The notes under the pieces are model-generated. The model was not told the origin of the DNA. It ran no database searches and worked only from the letters and a program-made list of their open reading frames with translations. 47,542 nucleotides of DNA from a bacterium (GTDB lineage: Bacteria > Actinomycetota > Acidimicrobiia > Spongiisociales > ZC4RG35), in assembly GCA_024639335.1 (NCBI GenBank), contig JAHEIN010000003.1, positions 1 to 47,542 on the forward strand, read 5' to 3'. Positions 1 through 6,897 of the stretch are shown one piece after another (position 1 is the stretch's first letter; each line of letters opens with the position of its first letter). A program made the translations under genes and the position numbers.

Positions 1-783
1 ATGGGCAGGCCATTGTTCCTCGAAGGCGAGGCCGGGGTCGGGAAGACAGAGGTCGCAAAGGTGCTCGCCTCGACCACGGGAGCGGAGCTGATCAGACTCC
101 AGTGCTATGAGGGCCTCGACGTGAACCATGCACTGTACGAGTGGGACTACGCCCGACAGATGCTCGCGATCCGGCTCATCGAGGCCCGTGGAGAGGGTTC
201 ACACGTAGGTGCCTCGGACATCATGAATCGCGACCACCTCATTGCGCGCCCCCTCCTCAGGGCAATCGAGGAGTCAGCTGCCGGTCGTCGACCGGTGCTC
301 CTGATCGACGAGCTCGACCGAGCCGACGAAGAGTTCGAGGCGTACCTCCTCGAGCTGCTGTCCGATTTCCAGGTCACCATCCCCGAGATCGGAACGATCG
401 CCGCCGCAGAGCCGCCGATTGTCGTCATCACCTCGAACCGGACGAGGGAGATCCACGACGCCCTCAAGCGGCGCTGCATCTACCACTGGGTCGACTACCC
501 CGACGCCGAACGCGAGGTCGCCATCGTCAAGGCGAAAGTCCCCGATCTCGACGATCGGCTCGCTCGCCAGTTGACTGCGGCGATGTCCGATCTCCGTTCG
601 CTCGATCTCTTCAAGCCTCCCGGTGTCGCAGAGACCATCGATTGGGCCACTGCGCTCGAGGTGCTCGGGGCGTCTGAGCTCGATGCCGAGAAAGTGGAGG
701 ACACACTTGGTGTGGTCCTCAAGTACCGAGAAGACGTGGACCTCGTGCTGCGCCGAGGAGTCGAACAACTGGTCGGCGAGTGA
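1..783 (+). CDS. coxD: MoxR/CoxD-type AAA+ ATPase, 5' end outside window
   Basis: Cytoplasmic AAA+ ATPase of the MoxR/CoxD branch. CoxD-type ATPases work with the VWA protein CoxE to mature the molybdenum-copper active site of CO-dehydrogenase-type hydroxylases. Visible: Walker A (GEAGVGKTE, about residues 9-17), the family signature LIRLQCYEGLDVNHALYEW, Walker B (LLIDELDRADE), and a sensor-1 region (VVITSNRTREIHDALKRRC). The frame is open at base 1 and family members usually have about 25-35 residues before the P-loop, so the ATG at base 1 is almost certainly internal and the gene is truncated. Its stop overlaps the next start (GTGA). Downstream coxE, XdhC halves and MocA support a cox/xdh maturation role; which hydroxylase is served cannot be seen because its structural genes would lie upstream. 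Confidence 0.9.
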   Translation: MGRPLFLEGEAGVGKTEVAKVLASTTGAELIRLQCYEGLDVNHALYEWDYARQMLAIRLIEARGEGSHVGASDIMNRDHLIARPLLRAIEESAAGRRPVLLIDELDRADEEFEAYLLELLSDFQVTIPEIGTIAAAEPPIVVITSNRTREIHDALKRRCIYHWVDYPDAEREVAIVKAKVPDLDDRLARQLTAAMSDLRSLDLFKPPGVAETIDWATALEVLGASELDAEKVEDTLGVVLKYREDVDLVLRRGVEQLVGE

Positions 784-2006
784 AGGGCCGTGAATCAGCG
801 CCGGCCGGGCGGCGGCGATGGCTCCCGGTTGGTGTCGCCTCCCTGTTCGCCGTTGTCGCGCTCGCCTTGGCCGCCGCGGCTGAACAGCCGGTGTCCCTGG
901 TCACCGTCTTCGAATCCGGCGGGATCAGCGAGCGCACGGCTGCCGAGATCGCCGAATTGGGGGGTCCGGTCTACGAGCGGCACAGCGGGACGCTACGAAT
1001 GATGTCGGTCGAGCGGGATGATGAGACCGTCCAGTCCTTCCAGCCCGAGATGGGTGTGCCGATGACGACGGCTGCCTGGGAAGCCGACTCGGCGCGGATG
1101 CTGCTCGGCGAAGAGATGGCCCACCACCTCGCCGGTGACGGCGTCGTGATGTCGAGGCGAAGCGCCGCCCTCCGCGGAGCCCGGGCCGGCGACTCGGTCG
1201 TGTTGGAGGGATGGAACGGTGTCGCCCTGGAGCTCGCCGTCGATGCGGTCGTCGATGACGCCGCCATCGGTTGGGCGGAGATCGGCATGAACGATCGGGT
1301 CGCCGAATCGCTCGGATTCGAACGGGTTGGGCTCGTCAGCGCCGTCGGGACGGCTGGCGAGGCAGCAGAGCTCAGAGTCGAGCTTGCAGACCTGCCGGTG
1401 CGGGTCACCGGCCCGGGTGACTCGGTTGATCGGACCGATTTCGTGCTCCCGACCGTGCTGGTGAAGGAGCGGTTCGGGGAGTTCAGCTTCCGCCCGACCA
1501 GCGGTGACGGCATCGTGATCGATCAAGCGTGGGAGGACGCCAACATCGTGACGGTCGACATCCCTCCGCTCGGGCTCTTCGAATGCCATCGCCTCGTCGT
1601 TCCCTACGTCCGCTCGGTGATCGAGGACCTCCGGGCGACCGACCTCATCACCGAAATCGACCCAGGCGATTTCCAACTCGCCGGGGGATGCTTCAACGCC
1701 CGTCTCATCAGGGGCGGCGACAAGGGCTTCGCTCTGTCGCGTCACTCCTGGGGCATCGCCATCGACATCAACCCGTCCACCAACCGGTATGACGGTGGCG
1801 TCACGCTGTCCGAGGAATTCGGACAGACATTCCGTGACTGGGGATTCGCCTGGGGAGCGGGCTGGCTGAGGCCCGACGGGATGCACTTCGAGTGGTCGCA
1901 CCTCGAGGTTCCCGAAGGACGGAATTGTTCGTCGACCACACTCGAGCCGTCAGGCATCCGCGGTGTCTCCTGGACCCTCGTCGATAGGACAGGACCGTGC
2001 CGCTGA
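780..2006 (+). CDS. M15-family (VanY-like) peptidase with N-terminal membrane anchor, inside the cox-type operon
   Basis: 408 residues. A basic start and one hydrophobic helix (about 14-35: WLPVGVASLFAVVALALA) suggest a signal anchor, so the rest is probably outside the membrane. Residues about 40-240 match nothing I recognise. The C-terminal about 150 residues look like an M15 D-Ala-D-Ala carboxypeptidase-like domain: SRHSWGIAIDIN supplies the His and Asp zinc ligands and DGMHFEW the second His. The GTG start overlaps the stop of the ATPase gene by 4 bases, and the 3' end overlaps coxE by 10 bases, so it looks translationally coupled into the operon. Such a peptidase is not a known cox accessory. 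It could process cell wall or an exported protein, or simply be a passenger; the substrate is unknown. Confidence 0.8.
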   Translation: MKGRESAPAGRRRWLPVGVASLFAVVALALAAAAEQPVSLVTVFESGGISERTAAEIAELGGPVYERHSGTLRMMSVERDDETVQSFQPEMGVPMTTAAWEADSARMLLGEEMAHHLAGDGVVMSRRSAALRGARAGDSVVLEGWNGVALELAVDAVVDDAAIGWAEIGMNDRVAESLGFERVGLVSAVGTAGEAAELRVELADLPVRVTGPGDSVDRTDFVLPTVLVKERFGEFSFRPTSGDGIVIDQAWEDANIVTVDIPPLGLFECHRLVVPYVRSVIEDLRATDLITEIDPGDFQLAGGCFNARLIRGGDKGFALSRHSWGIAIDINPSTNRYDGGVTLSEEFGQTFRDWGFAWGAGWLRPDGMHFEWSHLEVPEGRNCSSTTLEPSGIRGVSWTLVDRTGPCR

Positions 2007-3106
2007 CGACGGCACCGCTCACGCGCTTCGCCCGCGAGCTGAGAGACGAAGGCATCCCGCTCGGTCCTGGCATCGCCACCGAGTTGCTCGAAGTGCTCGA
2101 GTTGGTTGATGTCACCAACCCCGAGGACGTCTACTGGGGTATGCGGGCGGTCACCGTGCGACAGCGGGAGCACGTCCCGATCTTCGACCGGGTGTTCATC
2201 CGGTTCTTCGGCCGGGATGCCGACGGAAGCCTGATGGCCTTCAGCCCGGTCGATCCGCGGGAGTGGCGGATCGATGCGGCAGATGGGGCCGGGGAAGGCG
2301 ACGGCGACGCCGTCGACGTGTCCGTGACCGTCGGCGCCTCCAGTGTCGAGCGGCTCTCCGGCAAGGACTTCTCGGAGCTGACCCCCGAAGAAGAGAACCG
2401 TATCAAGACGATGATCGCCGAGATGGTCTGGGCCCCCGGCGACGCCATCTCTCGTCGGCGCAAGCCGGCTCGGAGCGGTGACCTCCCCGACATGCGCAGA
2501 ACGCTCAGGTCGGCGGTCGGTGCCGAGTCGGACGTGATGCGGATCGCCAGCACCCGCCGCAAGATCAGGAAGCGACCCGTGATCGTGATCGCCGACGTCT
2601 CGGGGTCGATGGAGCGGTACTCGGAGATGCTGCTCTACTTCGCCCACGCCGCCCGAAACCGCCTCGGGCGGCTGGAAGCGTTCGTGTTCTCCACCCGCAT
2701 CACCCGAATCACCCGGGAGCTGGAGCGGCGGTCCCCTTCCGAGGCTATCGAGCGAGTCGCCGAATCCGTTCATGACTGGTCCGGCGGAACGAAGATCGGT
2801 GAGGCGATCAAGACCTTCAACCACGACTGGTCGCGCCGTGTGTGTCAGGGCGGCCCCATCGTGATCGTGATCTCCGACGGGTGGGATCGCGGCGAGCCGG
2901 AGGTGCTCTCCGCAGAGATGGCGCGGCTGGCACGCTCGGTCAAGCGGGTGATCTGGGTGAATCCGCTCGCCGGCAGGGACGGCTATCGCCCCGAGACCCG
3001 GGGAATGCAGGCTGCCCTGCCGCACGTGGACGATTTTCTCGCAGGCGGGAGTTTCAACGATCTCCGCACGCTGGTCGGTCTCCTAGAGTCGGTACCGGCC
3101 CGATGA
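1997..3106 (+). CDS. coxE: CoxE-like VWA-domain protein
   Basis: 369 residues. CoxE proteins are cytosolic VWA-domain partners of CoxD in metal-cluster maturation of carbon monoxide dehydrogenase and related molybdenum hydroxylases. The C-terminal half is the VWA domain: a MIDAS motif DVSGS in VIVIADVSGSMERYSE (about residue 195), the conserved Thr region GGTKIGEAI (about 260), and a late Asp in VIVISDGWDRGE (about 290). The N-terminal part resembles other CoxE proteins (VYWGMRAVTVRQREHVPIFD). The chosen GTG start lies 10 bases inside the preceding gene, implying coupling. Length is typical. Family is clear; the exact target enzyme is inferred from neighbours only. Confidence 0.88.
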   Translation: MPLTTAPLTRFARELRDEGIPLGPGIATELLEVLELVDVTNPEDVYWGMRAVTVRQREHVPIFDRVFIRFFGRDADGSLMAFSPVDPREWRIDAADGAGEGDGDAVDVSVTVGASSVERLSGKDFSELTPEEENRIKTMIAEMVWAPGDAISRRRKPARSGDLPDMRRTLRSAVGAESDVMRIASTRRKIRKRPVIVIADVSGSMERYSEMLLYFAHAARNRLGRLEAFVFSTRITRITRELERRSPSEAIERVAESVHDWSGGTKIGEAIKTFNHDWSRRVCQGGPIVIVISDGWDRGEPEVLSAEMARLARSVKRVIWVNPLAGRDGYRPETRGMQAALPHVDDFLAGGSFNDLRTLVGLLESVPAR

Positions 3107-3118
3107 GAGCGGAGTGAG

Positions 3119-3430
3119 ATGCGATCTGAGATCGAGACCCGGGACCGCTGGGTGGCGGAAGGCAAATCGGTGGCGGTTGCCACGGTGATCAGAGTGAGTG
3201 GGAGTGCGCCTCGACCGGCCGGAGCGAAGTTCCTCGTCAGCTCTGACGGCGACATGGAAGGCTCGGTCTCCGGCGGATGTGTCGAAAACGACGTGTTCCT
3301 CCACGCCCAGGACGTGCTCGCTTCCGGAACGCCGAGAATCGTCGATTACGGCATCGCCGACGAGGCGGCGTTCGAGGTCGGTCTCGCCTGCGGAGGCTCG
3401 ATATCGGTGCTGATCGAACCGTGGTCTTGA
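3119..3430 (+). CDS. XdhC/CoxI family protein, N-terminal domain only
   Basis: 103 residues, corresponding only to the N-terminal domain of XdhC/CoxI proteins, which bind molybdenum cofactor and help sulfurate or insert it into xanthine-dehydrogenase-type enzymes. Diagnostic stretches are [30 protein letters not shown] and [17 protein letters not shown]. It starts at ATG after GGAGTGAG. The stop is UGA, and the frame continues open straight into the next gene, which encodes the rest of the family. So a normally fused protein appears split here, either into two polypeptides or by a recoded or erroneous stop. Cotranscribed with coxE upstream. Confidence 0.85.
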   Translation: MRSEIETRDRWVAEGKSVAVATVIRVSGSAPRPAGAKFLVSSDGDMEGSVSGGCVENDVFLHAQDVLASGTPRIVDYGIADEAAFEVGLACGGSISVLIEPWS

Positions 3431-3439
3431 GAGGTCGCC

Positions 3440-4219
3440 GTGATGAATGAGGGCCCGGTGCTTGCGGCAGTCCGCCACATCGTCGACTCAGACCAGTTCG
3501 GCTGCCGGATCGTCATGGTGGATGGCCCCGACCTGTACTCGACGGCCGTGATCGATGCAGACGGTGGCTACATCACCGGTGCGCTGCCCGACCGTCTCTC
3601 TGGCAGCCTCATCGCCGATGCGCTCACGCTGATGTCGGTGGAGCGCACGACGACGGTGAGGTATGGCGATGACGAGGCGTTCTTCGAGATCCTCGCCCCA
3701 CGACCCAAGCTGCTGGTGTTCGGTGCGGTCCATGTCGCCCAGGCGCTGGTGCCGATGGCGCAGCTGATGGGCTTCGAGGTATCGGTGTCCGATGCTCGCC
3801 CGGCCTTCATCACTGCGGAGCGATTTCCCGAGGCGGCCGAGCTGCTCACCGGGTGGCCCGGCGACCTGGGCGACCGACTGGTGTTCGATCCCCGGACGTT
3901 TGTGGTGATCCTCAGTCACGACGCCAGATACGAGGATCCGCTGTGGCCGATCCTGCTCGGAAGCCCGGTTCGCTACATCGGAGCGATGGGCAGTCGGCGC
4001 ACCGCAGCCGCCCGCCGTGAGCGACTGCTCGCCGAGGGATATCCGGAGGCGGCGGTCGATCGTATCCACGGCCCGATCGGCCTGGACATCGGGGCGGTCA
4101 CCCCTGCCGAGATCGCCGTATCGATCCTGGCGGAGCTCACGGTGTCGCGGTACGGGTCTGGCTCAGAACTGGAGCTCGTGGGCGAGATTCAGCGATTGAC
4201 CAAAGGCGAGTACCTCTGA
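3440..4219 (+). CDS. XdhC/CoxI family protein, Rossmann-domain half
   Basis: 259 residues. This is the C-terminal part of XdhC/CoxI proteins, with a nucleotide-binding Rossmann-like domain: LLVFGAVHVAQALVPMAQ (about 91-108), VVILSHDARYEDP, YIGAMGSRRTAAAR and the family tail IHGPIGLDIGAVTPAEIA. The first about 85 residues are the linker and middle domain normally following the SGGCVE domain. It starts at GTG 3440 or ATG 3443, with GAGAGG just upstream overlapping the previous stop; it is in the same frame as the previous gene. Role by family: molybdenum cofactor handling for a xanthine-dehydrogenase or CO-dehydrogenase type enzyme. Confidence 0.88.
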   Translation: MMNEGPVLAAVRHIVDSDQFGCRIVMVDGPDLYSTAVIDADGGYITGALPDRLSGSLIADALTLMSVERTTTVRYGDDEAFFEILAPRPKLLVFGAVHVAQALVPMAQLMGFEVSVSDARPAFITAERFPEAAELLTGWPGDLGDRLVFDPRTFVVILSHDARYEDPLWPILLGSPVRYIGAMGSRRTAAARRERLLAEGYPEAAVDRIHGPIGLDIGAVTPAEIAVSILAELTVSRYGSGSELELVGEIQRLTKGEYL

Positions 4220-4256
4220 CGGCCGGTCGTCGGCCTCCCCCTACGCTGGTCAGGAC

Positions 4257-4847
4257 ATGATCGCCGCTCTGATCCTCGCCGCCGGTGGCTCGCGCCGCCT
4301 CGGACGGTCCAAACAACTGGAGCCGTGGGGCTCGACGACATTGCTCGGGCATGTCATCGACCTCGTGGAGACGTTCCCCGTCGATGAGACTTGGGTGGTC
4401 GTTGGCGCCGATCTCGATCGGGTCGTGAACGAGATCGGTGCTCGCCAGGTGGGGATCATCCAGAATCCCGACTGGGAGTCGGGGCTGGCATCGTCACTCC
4501 GGGTCGGGCTCGATGCGTTGACGCAACTGTCGAAGGCGGACGGCGCTCTGGTGTTCCTGGGCGACCAACCCGCCGTGAGAGCTGATGTCGTGACTGCCCT
4601 CATCGAGAAGCACCGACGGAGCTCGGCAATGGCGATCGTCCCCAAGTATCGGTATACCCGCGGCAACCCGGTGTTGATCGATCGGGCTCTGTGGCCGCGC
4701 CTCATGTCGTTGGAGGGAGACGAGGGCGCTCAGCGGTTGCTCCAAGCCCACTCAGAATGGGTCGAGGAGGTCTGGTTCGATTCGCTCTCCCCGCGGGACA
4801 TCGATACGCAGGCCGATGTAGAAGAGTTGCGGCCCCGTCGAACCTGA
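4257..4847 (+). CDS. mocA: MocA/MobA-like molybdenum cofactor nucleotidyltransferase
   Basis: 196 residues. NTP transferase-like protein probably adding CMP to molybdopterin to make the dinucleotide form used by CO-dehydrogenase and xanthine-dehydrogenase families. Seen: the N-terminal nucleotide-binding signature LILAAGGSRRLGRSKQLEPW, GIIQNPDWESGLASSLRVGL, LGDQPAVRADVV and GNPVLIDRALW, as in MocA. The CTP rather than GTP choice is inferred from the cox/xdh setting. It follows XdhC after a 37-base gap containing a GGCCG/CGGCC hairpin (4221-4235) and a possible -10 box TACGCT (4242-4247) 9 bases before the ATG, so it may also have its own promoter. Confidence 0.85.
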   Translation: MIAALILAAGGSRRLGRSKQLEPWGSTTLLGHVIDLVETFPVDETWVVVGADLDRVVNEIGARQVGIIQNPDWESGLASSLRVGLDALTQLSKADGALVFLGDQPAVRADVVTALIEKHRRSSAMAIVPKYRYTRGNPVLIDRALWPRLMSLEGDEGAQRLLQAHSEWVEEVWFDSLSPRDIDTQADVEELRPRRT

Positions 4848-4932
4848 TTCGGAACGCCCCTGATTCTTCCTGGTCGCGCTCACCACAGTGACGCTATCTT
4901 CGGACCTGTGGCGGAGCAGAGGAGAGAACGTC

Positions 4933-5337
4933 ATGGCGACTATCGGCGACGTCGAGGGTATCGACCCCAGGAGCGCCACCCGACTGAGAAAGGCCGGTGT
5001 CCGAACGACCGATGGGCTGATCAAGACCGCAGCCACCGCCAGAGGCCGAGAGGTTCTCGCCGAGAAGACAGAGATCTCGGCCTCGACGTTGTTGGGTTGG
5101 GTCAACCGGGCCGACTTGATGAGGATCAAAGGGGTAGGAGCCGAATACGCCGACCTCCTCGAAACCGCGGGTTGTGACACCGTGAAAGAGCTGCGCCGCC
5201 GTAATCCCACCAATCTCACCACGGCAATGGCGGAGATCAACGAGAAGAAGCGCCTCGTCCGCAGACTGCCCACCGAGGCGATGGTGGTCGCCTGGGTCGA
5301 ACAGGCCAAGACGATGAATTCCGCCGTCAAGCACTGA
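4933..5337 (+). CDS. DUF4332 (helix-hairpin-helix) protein
   Basis: 134 residues. Small basic protein of the DUF4332 type, built from helix-hairpin-helix-like repeats: VEGIDPRSATRLRKAGVRTT near the N-terminus and KGVGAEYADLLETAGCDTVK in the middle. Members are found in many bacteria and are thought to bind nucleic acid, without an assigned function. The ATG at 4933 is chosen because it has a good Shine-Dalgarno (AGGAGAG, 4918-4925) and a possible -10 box TATCTT at 4895-4900. It ends before a 290-base spacer filled with repeats and a terminator hairpin, and is convergent with the HbhA-like gene. Confidence 0.82.
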   Translation: MATIGDVEGIDPRSATRLRKAGVRTTDGLIKTAATARGREVLAEKTEISASTLLGWVNRADLMRIKGVGAEYADLLETAGCDTVKELRRRNPTNLTTAMAEINEKKRLVRRLPTEAMVVAWVEQAKTMNSAVKH

Positions 5338-5341
5338 AGGC

Positions 5342-5441
5342 TCGGCCTGGCGGCCTCGCGCCTGCGGGCTCAGGCTGGCGCCTTCACGCCGGGTTTCGGC
5401 CCAGGGGCCTCACGTTGTGGGCATTCGGCCTGGAGGTCTCA
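5342..5441 (+). repeat. Degenerate GGCCTGG-type intergenic repeat, three units
   Basis: Three related units lie in tandem: TCGGCCTGGCGGCCTC at 5342-5357, TTCGGCCCAGGGGCCTCACG at 5395-5414 and TTCGGCCTGGAGGTCTC at 5424-5440. The exact 16-mer of the first unit recurs in reverse orientation at 10092-10107, and close copies lie at 9877-9892 and 9942-9957. All copies I can find are between genes. No open frame explains them. Confidence 0.6.
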
Positions 5442-5495
5442 GCGCCATGGCGCTTCGCATGCCGGTCTCGTGAGTCTCGCTCCACTCTGCGCTCA

Positions 5496-5556
5496 CCATT
5501 GGTTGCGCCGAAGGCCCTCAGCGCCCGCAGGGCCGAGAACGCCGATGCGAAGCGAG
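5496..5556 (+). repeat. Intergenic inverted repeat, left copy
   Basis: About 61 bases running from CCATTGGTTGCGCC to GCCGATGCGAAGCGAG. The same segment, with an indel and a few changes, occurs inverted at 6643-6705, so the two copies bracket the hbhA-like and regulator genes. The outer ends are best conserved (CCATTGGT and GCCGATGCGAAGCGAG). No coding potential seen. Confidence 0.65.
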
Positions 5557-5580
5557 GCCCTGAGCTCGCCACGACGCAAC

Positions 5581-5606
5581 GAGAGGGACCTGCGAGGGTC
5601 CCTCTC
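5581..5606. terminator. Hairpin terminator between convergent genes
   Basis: Perfect 10-base-pair stem GAGAGGGACC / GGTCCCTCTC with a 6-base loop. It lies between the plus-strand DUF4332 gene and the minus-strand HbhA-like gene and can fold on either transcript. The T-run is short on both sides, so strength is uncertain. Confidence 0.65.
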
Positions 5607-5626
5607 GGTTTGCGCTGTGGGGTTCG

Positions 5627-6148
5627 TCAGCTGGCTTTGGCGGCCGCTGGCTTCTTGGCGGCGGCGGTCTTCTTGGCGGCCGGCTTCTTGGCGGCGGCGG
5701 TCTTCTTGGCGGCCGGCTTCTTGGCGGCGGTTGCCGTCGCGGCCGGCTTCTTGGCTGCGGGTTTCTTGGCTGCCGGGGCCTTTGCCTCGGTTGCCTTTGC
5801 GGCCGGCTTCTCCTCGACCTTGGCGGGTGCCTCGGTGGCGGGGCGGAAGTTCGATCGCCAGGTGGTGACGAGATCCTCGAGCTGGTCGCGGAGCTTGTTG
5901 ACCTGCTCCTGGACCTGATCGAAGTCCACGCGTGTGGTCAGGTCGTCGATGCTCTTCGAATCTGTGATGCGATCAACCGTGCTCTCGCCCTCGGTTGCCC
6001 AGGTGTCGATGCGCTTCTGAGCGTCGGTTCCTAGAGACTTGATGTTTTCCTCGACCTTCGCCCGGATCTCCTCGACCCGCTCCTGGGTGTTCTTGGCGAC
6101 CGCGACCGGTGCGCCGACTGCTGCATAGATGTACTTCTTGGCTTCCAT
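5627..6148 (-). CDS. HbhA-like coiled-coil protein with lysine/alanine-rich tail
   Basis: 173 residues. Residues about 1-95 are a charged, coiled-coil-like region (NTQERVEEIRAKVEENI; QVQEQVNKLRDQLEDLV). From about residue 105 the protein is a low-complexity AKKPAA/KKTAA tail of the kind seen in mycobacterial heparin-binding haemagglutinin and histone-like proteins. The ATG at 6148 is preferred because AGGAGATCGAAT precedes it; an in-frame upstream extension lacks such a site. In Mycobacterium tuberculosis hbhA follows the XRE-type gene Rv0474, and here an Rv0474-like gene lies 17 bases upstream on the same strand, which strengthens the match. Possible roles are surface adhesion, lipid-body or DNA binding; the sequence does not decide between them. 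Confidence 0.8.
   Translation of the reverse strand: MEAKKYIYAAVGAPVAVAKNTQERVEEIRAKVEENIKSLGTDAQKRIDTWATEGESTVDRITDSKSIDDLTTRVDFDQVQEQVNKLRDQLEDLVTTWRSNFRPATEAPAKVEEKPAAKATEAKAPAAKKPAAKKPAATATAAKKPAAKKTAAAKKPAAKKTAAAKKPAAAKAS
5649..5714. repeat. Perfect 33-base tandem duplication in the KKPAA-coding tail
   Basis: Two identical 33-base units (5649-5681 and 5682-5714), with partial units further upstream, encode the repeated AKKPAAKKTAA tail on the minus strand. This is coding low-complexity sequence prone to copy-number change, not a CRISPR array. Confidence 0.8.
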
Positions 6149-6165
6149 ATTCGATCTCCTGATCG

Positions 6166-6570
6166 TCACTCGTTGGGCTCGTCTGTTGCAGCGCCGGCTT
6201 CCACCAGCGCTCGATACAGATCGAGCACCACTTGCTTCTGTCTGGGTGTGAGACTGCGATCCGACTCGATGGCATCCACAACCGTTGGCGCAGCCGGGCC
6301 GTCTTCGATGAGCCCCGCCCTCGTGTACAGGGTCTCGGCTGAGATCTCGAGTGCCCGGGAGAGGCGCTTGAGGATCTCCGCCGATGGGTTCCTGATCCCA
6401 CGTTCGATCTGGCTCAGGTAGGGGTTCGAGACCCCGGCCCGCTCGGCCAGCCTGCGAAGTGAGAGATTCGCCCGTTCGCGTTGCTCGCGGATGAAGCTCC
6501 CTACCTCGTTGTCGTATTCCTCCGTCAACCCGGTGGCATCTTCGACTGCCTGCTGCTTGCTTTTGCTCAC
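6166..6570 (-). CDS. XRE-family regulator (Rv0474-like)
   Basis: 134 residues. N-terminal Cro/CI helix-turn-helix at about residues 21-80 (IREQRERANLSLRRLAERAG, then VSNPYLSQIERGIRNPSAEI), followed by a C-terminal helical region with RQKQVVLDLYRALVEAG. It resembles mycobacterial Rv0474, and its position directly upstream of an hbhA-like gene matches that locus. GTG 6570 is chosen as start because a near-consensus promoter (TTGCAA, 17 bases, TATATT) ends 6 bases before it, fitting a leaderless mRNA; the longer TTG start at 6588 would overlap that promoter. TTGCAA motifs around the promoter suggest autoregulation. Confidence 0.87.
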   Translation of the reverse strand: MSKSKQQAVEDATGLTEEYDNEVGSFIREQRERANLSLRRLAERAGVSNPYLSQIERGIRNPSAEILKRLSRALEISAETLYTRAGLIEDGPAAPTVVDAIESDRSLTPRQKQVVLDLYRALVEAGAATDEPNE

Positions 6571-6576
6571 GACTGC

Positions 6577-6605
6577 AATATATCGCAAGCTGCTAACTAT
6601 TGCAA
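6577..6605 (-). promoter_or_regulatory. Leaderless promoter of the XRE-hbhA-like operon with TTGCAA boxes
   Basis: On the minus strand: -35 TTGCAA (6600-6605), a 17-base spacer, -10 TATATT (6577-6582), then 6 bases to GTG 6570. Related TTGCAA/TTGCG motifs lie at 6622-6627 and 6584-6589, giving three spaced copies that could be operator sites for the regulator. Confidence 0.7.
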
Positions 6606-6642
6606 GCGGCGATCCTCAAGTTTGCAAGCACAGCGCGAGTGG

Positions 6643-6705
6643 CTCGCTTCGCATCGGCGCTCAGCGCCCTGCGGGAGCCATGGGCCCTTTGGGCGCCACC
6701 AATGG
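6643..6705 (-). repeat. Intergenic inverted repeat, right copy
   Basis: Reverse complement of the segment at 5496-5556, with the same conserved ends. The rest of the 292-base gap 6606-6897 holds no gene I can support. Confidence 0.65.
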
Positions 6706-6897
6706 TCCAGGGTCGAGCGCGTAGGGGCGACATCTGGGTCGCCCGCGACGCATCCCGGTGAACGGAACGATCACCCACAGGCGCAGAGCCGGGAGAGTTG
6801 TGAAGCACACAAGGCGCTGAGCCTGCGTCCTCAGGGTCTCCTTCAGCAGCAGTCGTGGAGCGCAAGGAGCGACGCGTGTTGCGCATATCGCATACCG

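Noticed and set aside
1312-1330. GGATTCGAACGGG resembling a tRNA T-arm
   Set aside because: No acceptor or anticodon stems around it; it lies inside the peptidase coding frame.
3428-3430. UGA between XdhC halves as a selenocysteine codon
   Set aside because: No conserved Cys is expected there and no good hairpin follows; reinitiation with GAGAGG and GTG/ATG is simpler. Kept only as a split-gene finding.
4908-5177. GTG 7 bases after TATCTT opening a different frame through the DUF4332 gene
   Set aside because: The product is Arg-rich shadow sequence; the DUF4332 frame has a good ribosome site at ATG 4933 and family motifs.
5640-5790. Repeated short units, looked like a possible repeat array
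   Set aside because: They encode the KKPAA tail of the HbhA-like protein in frame and have no spacers, so not CRISPR.
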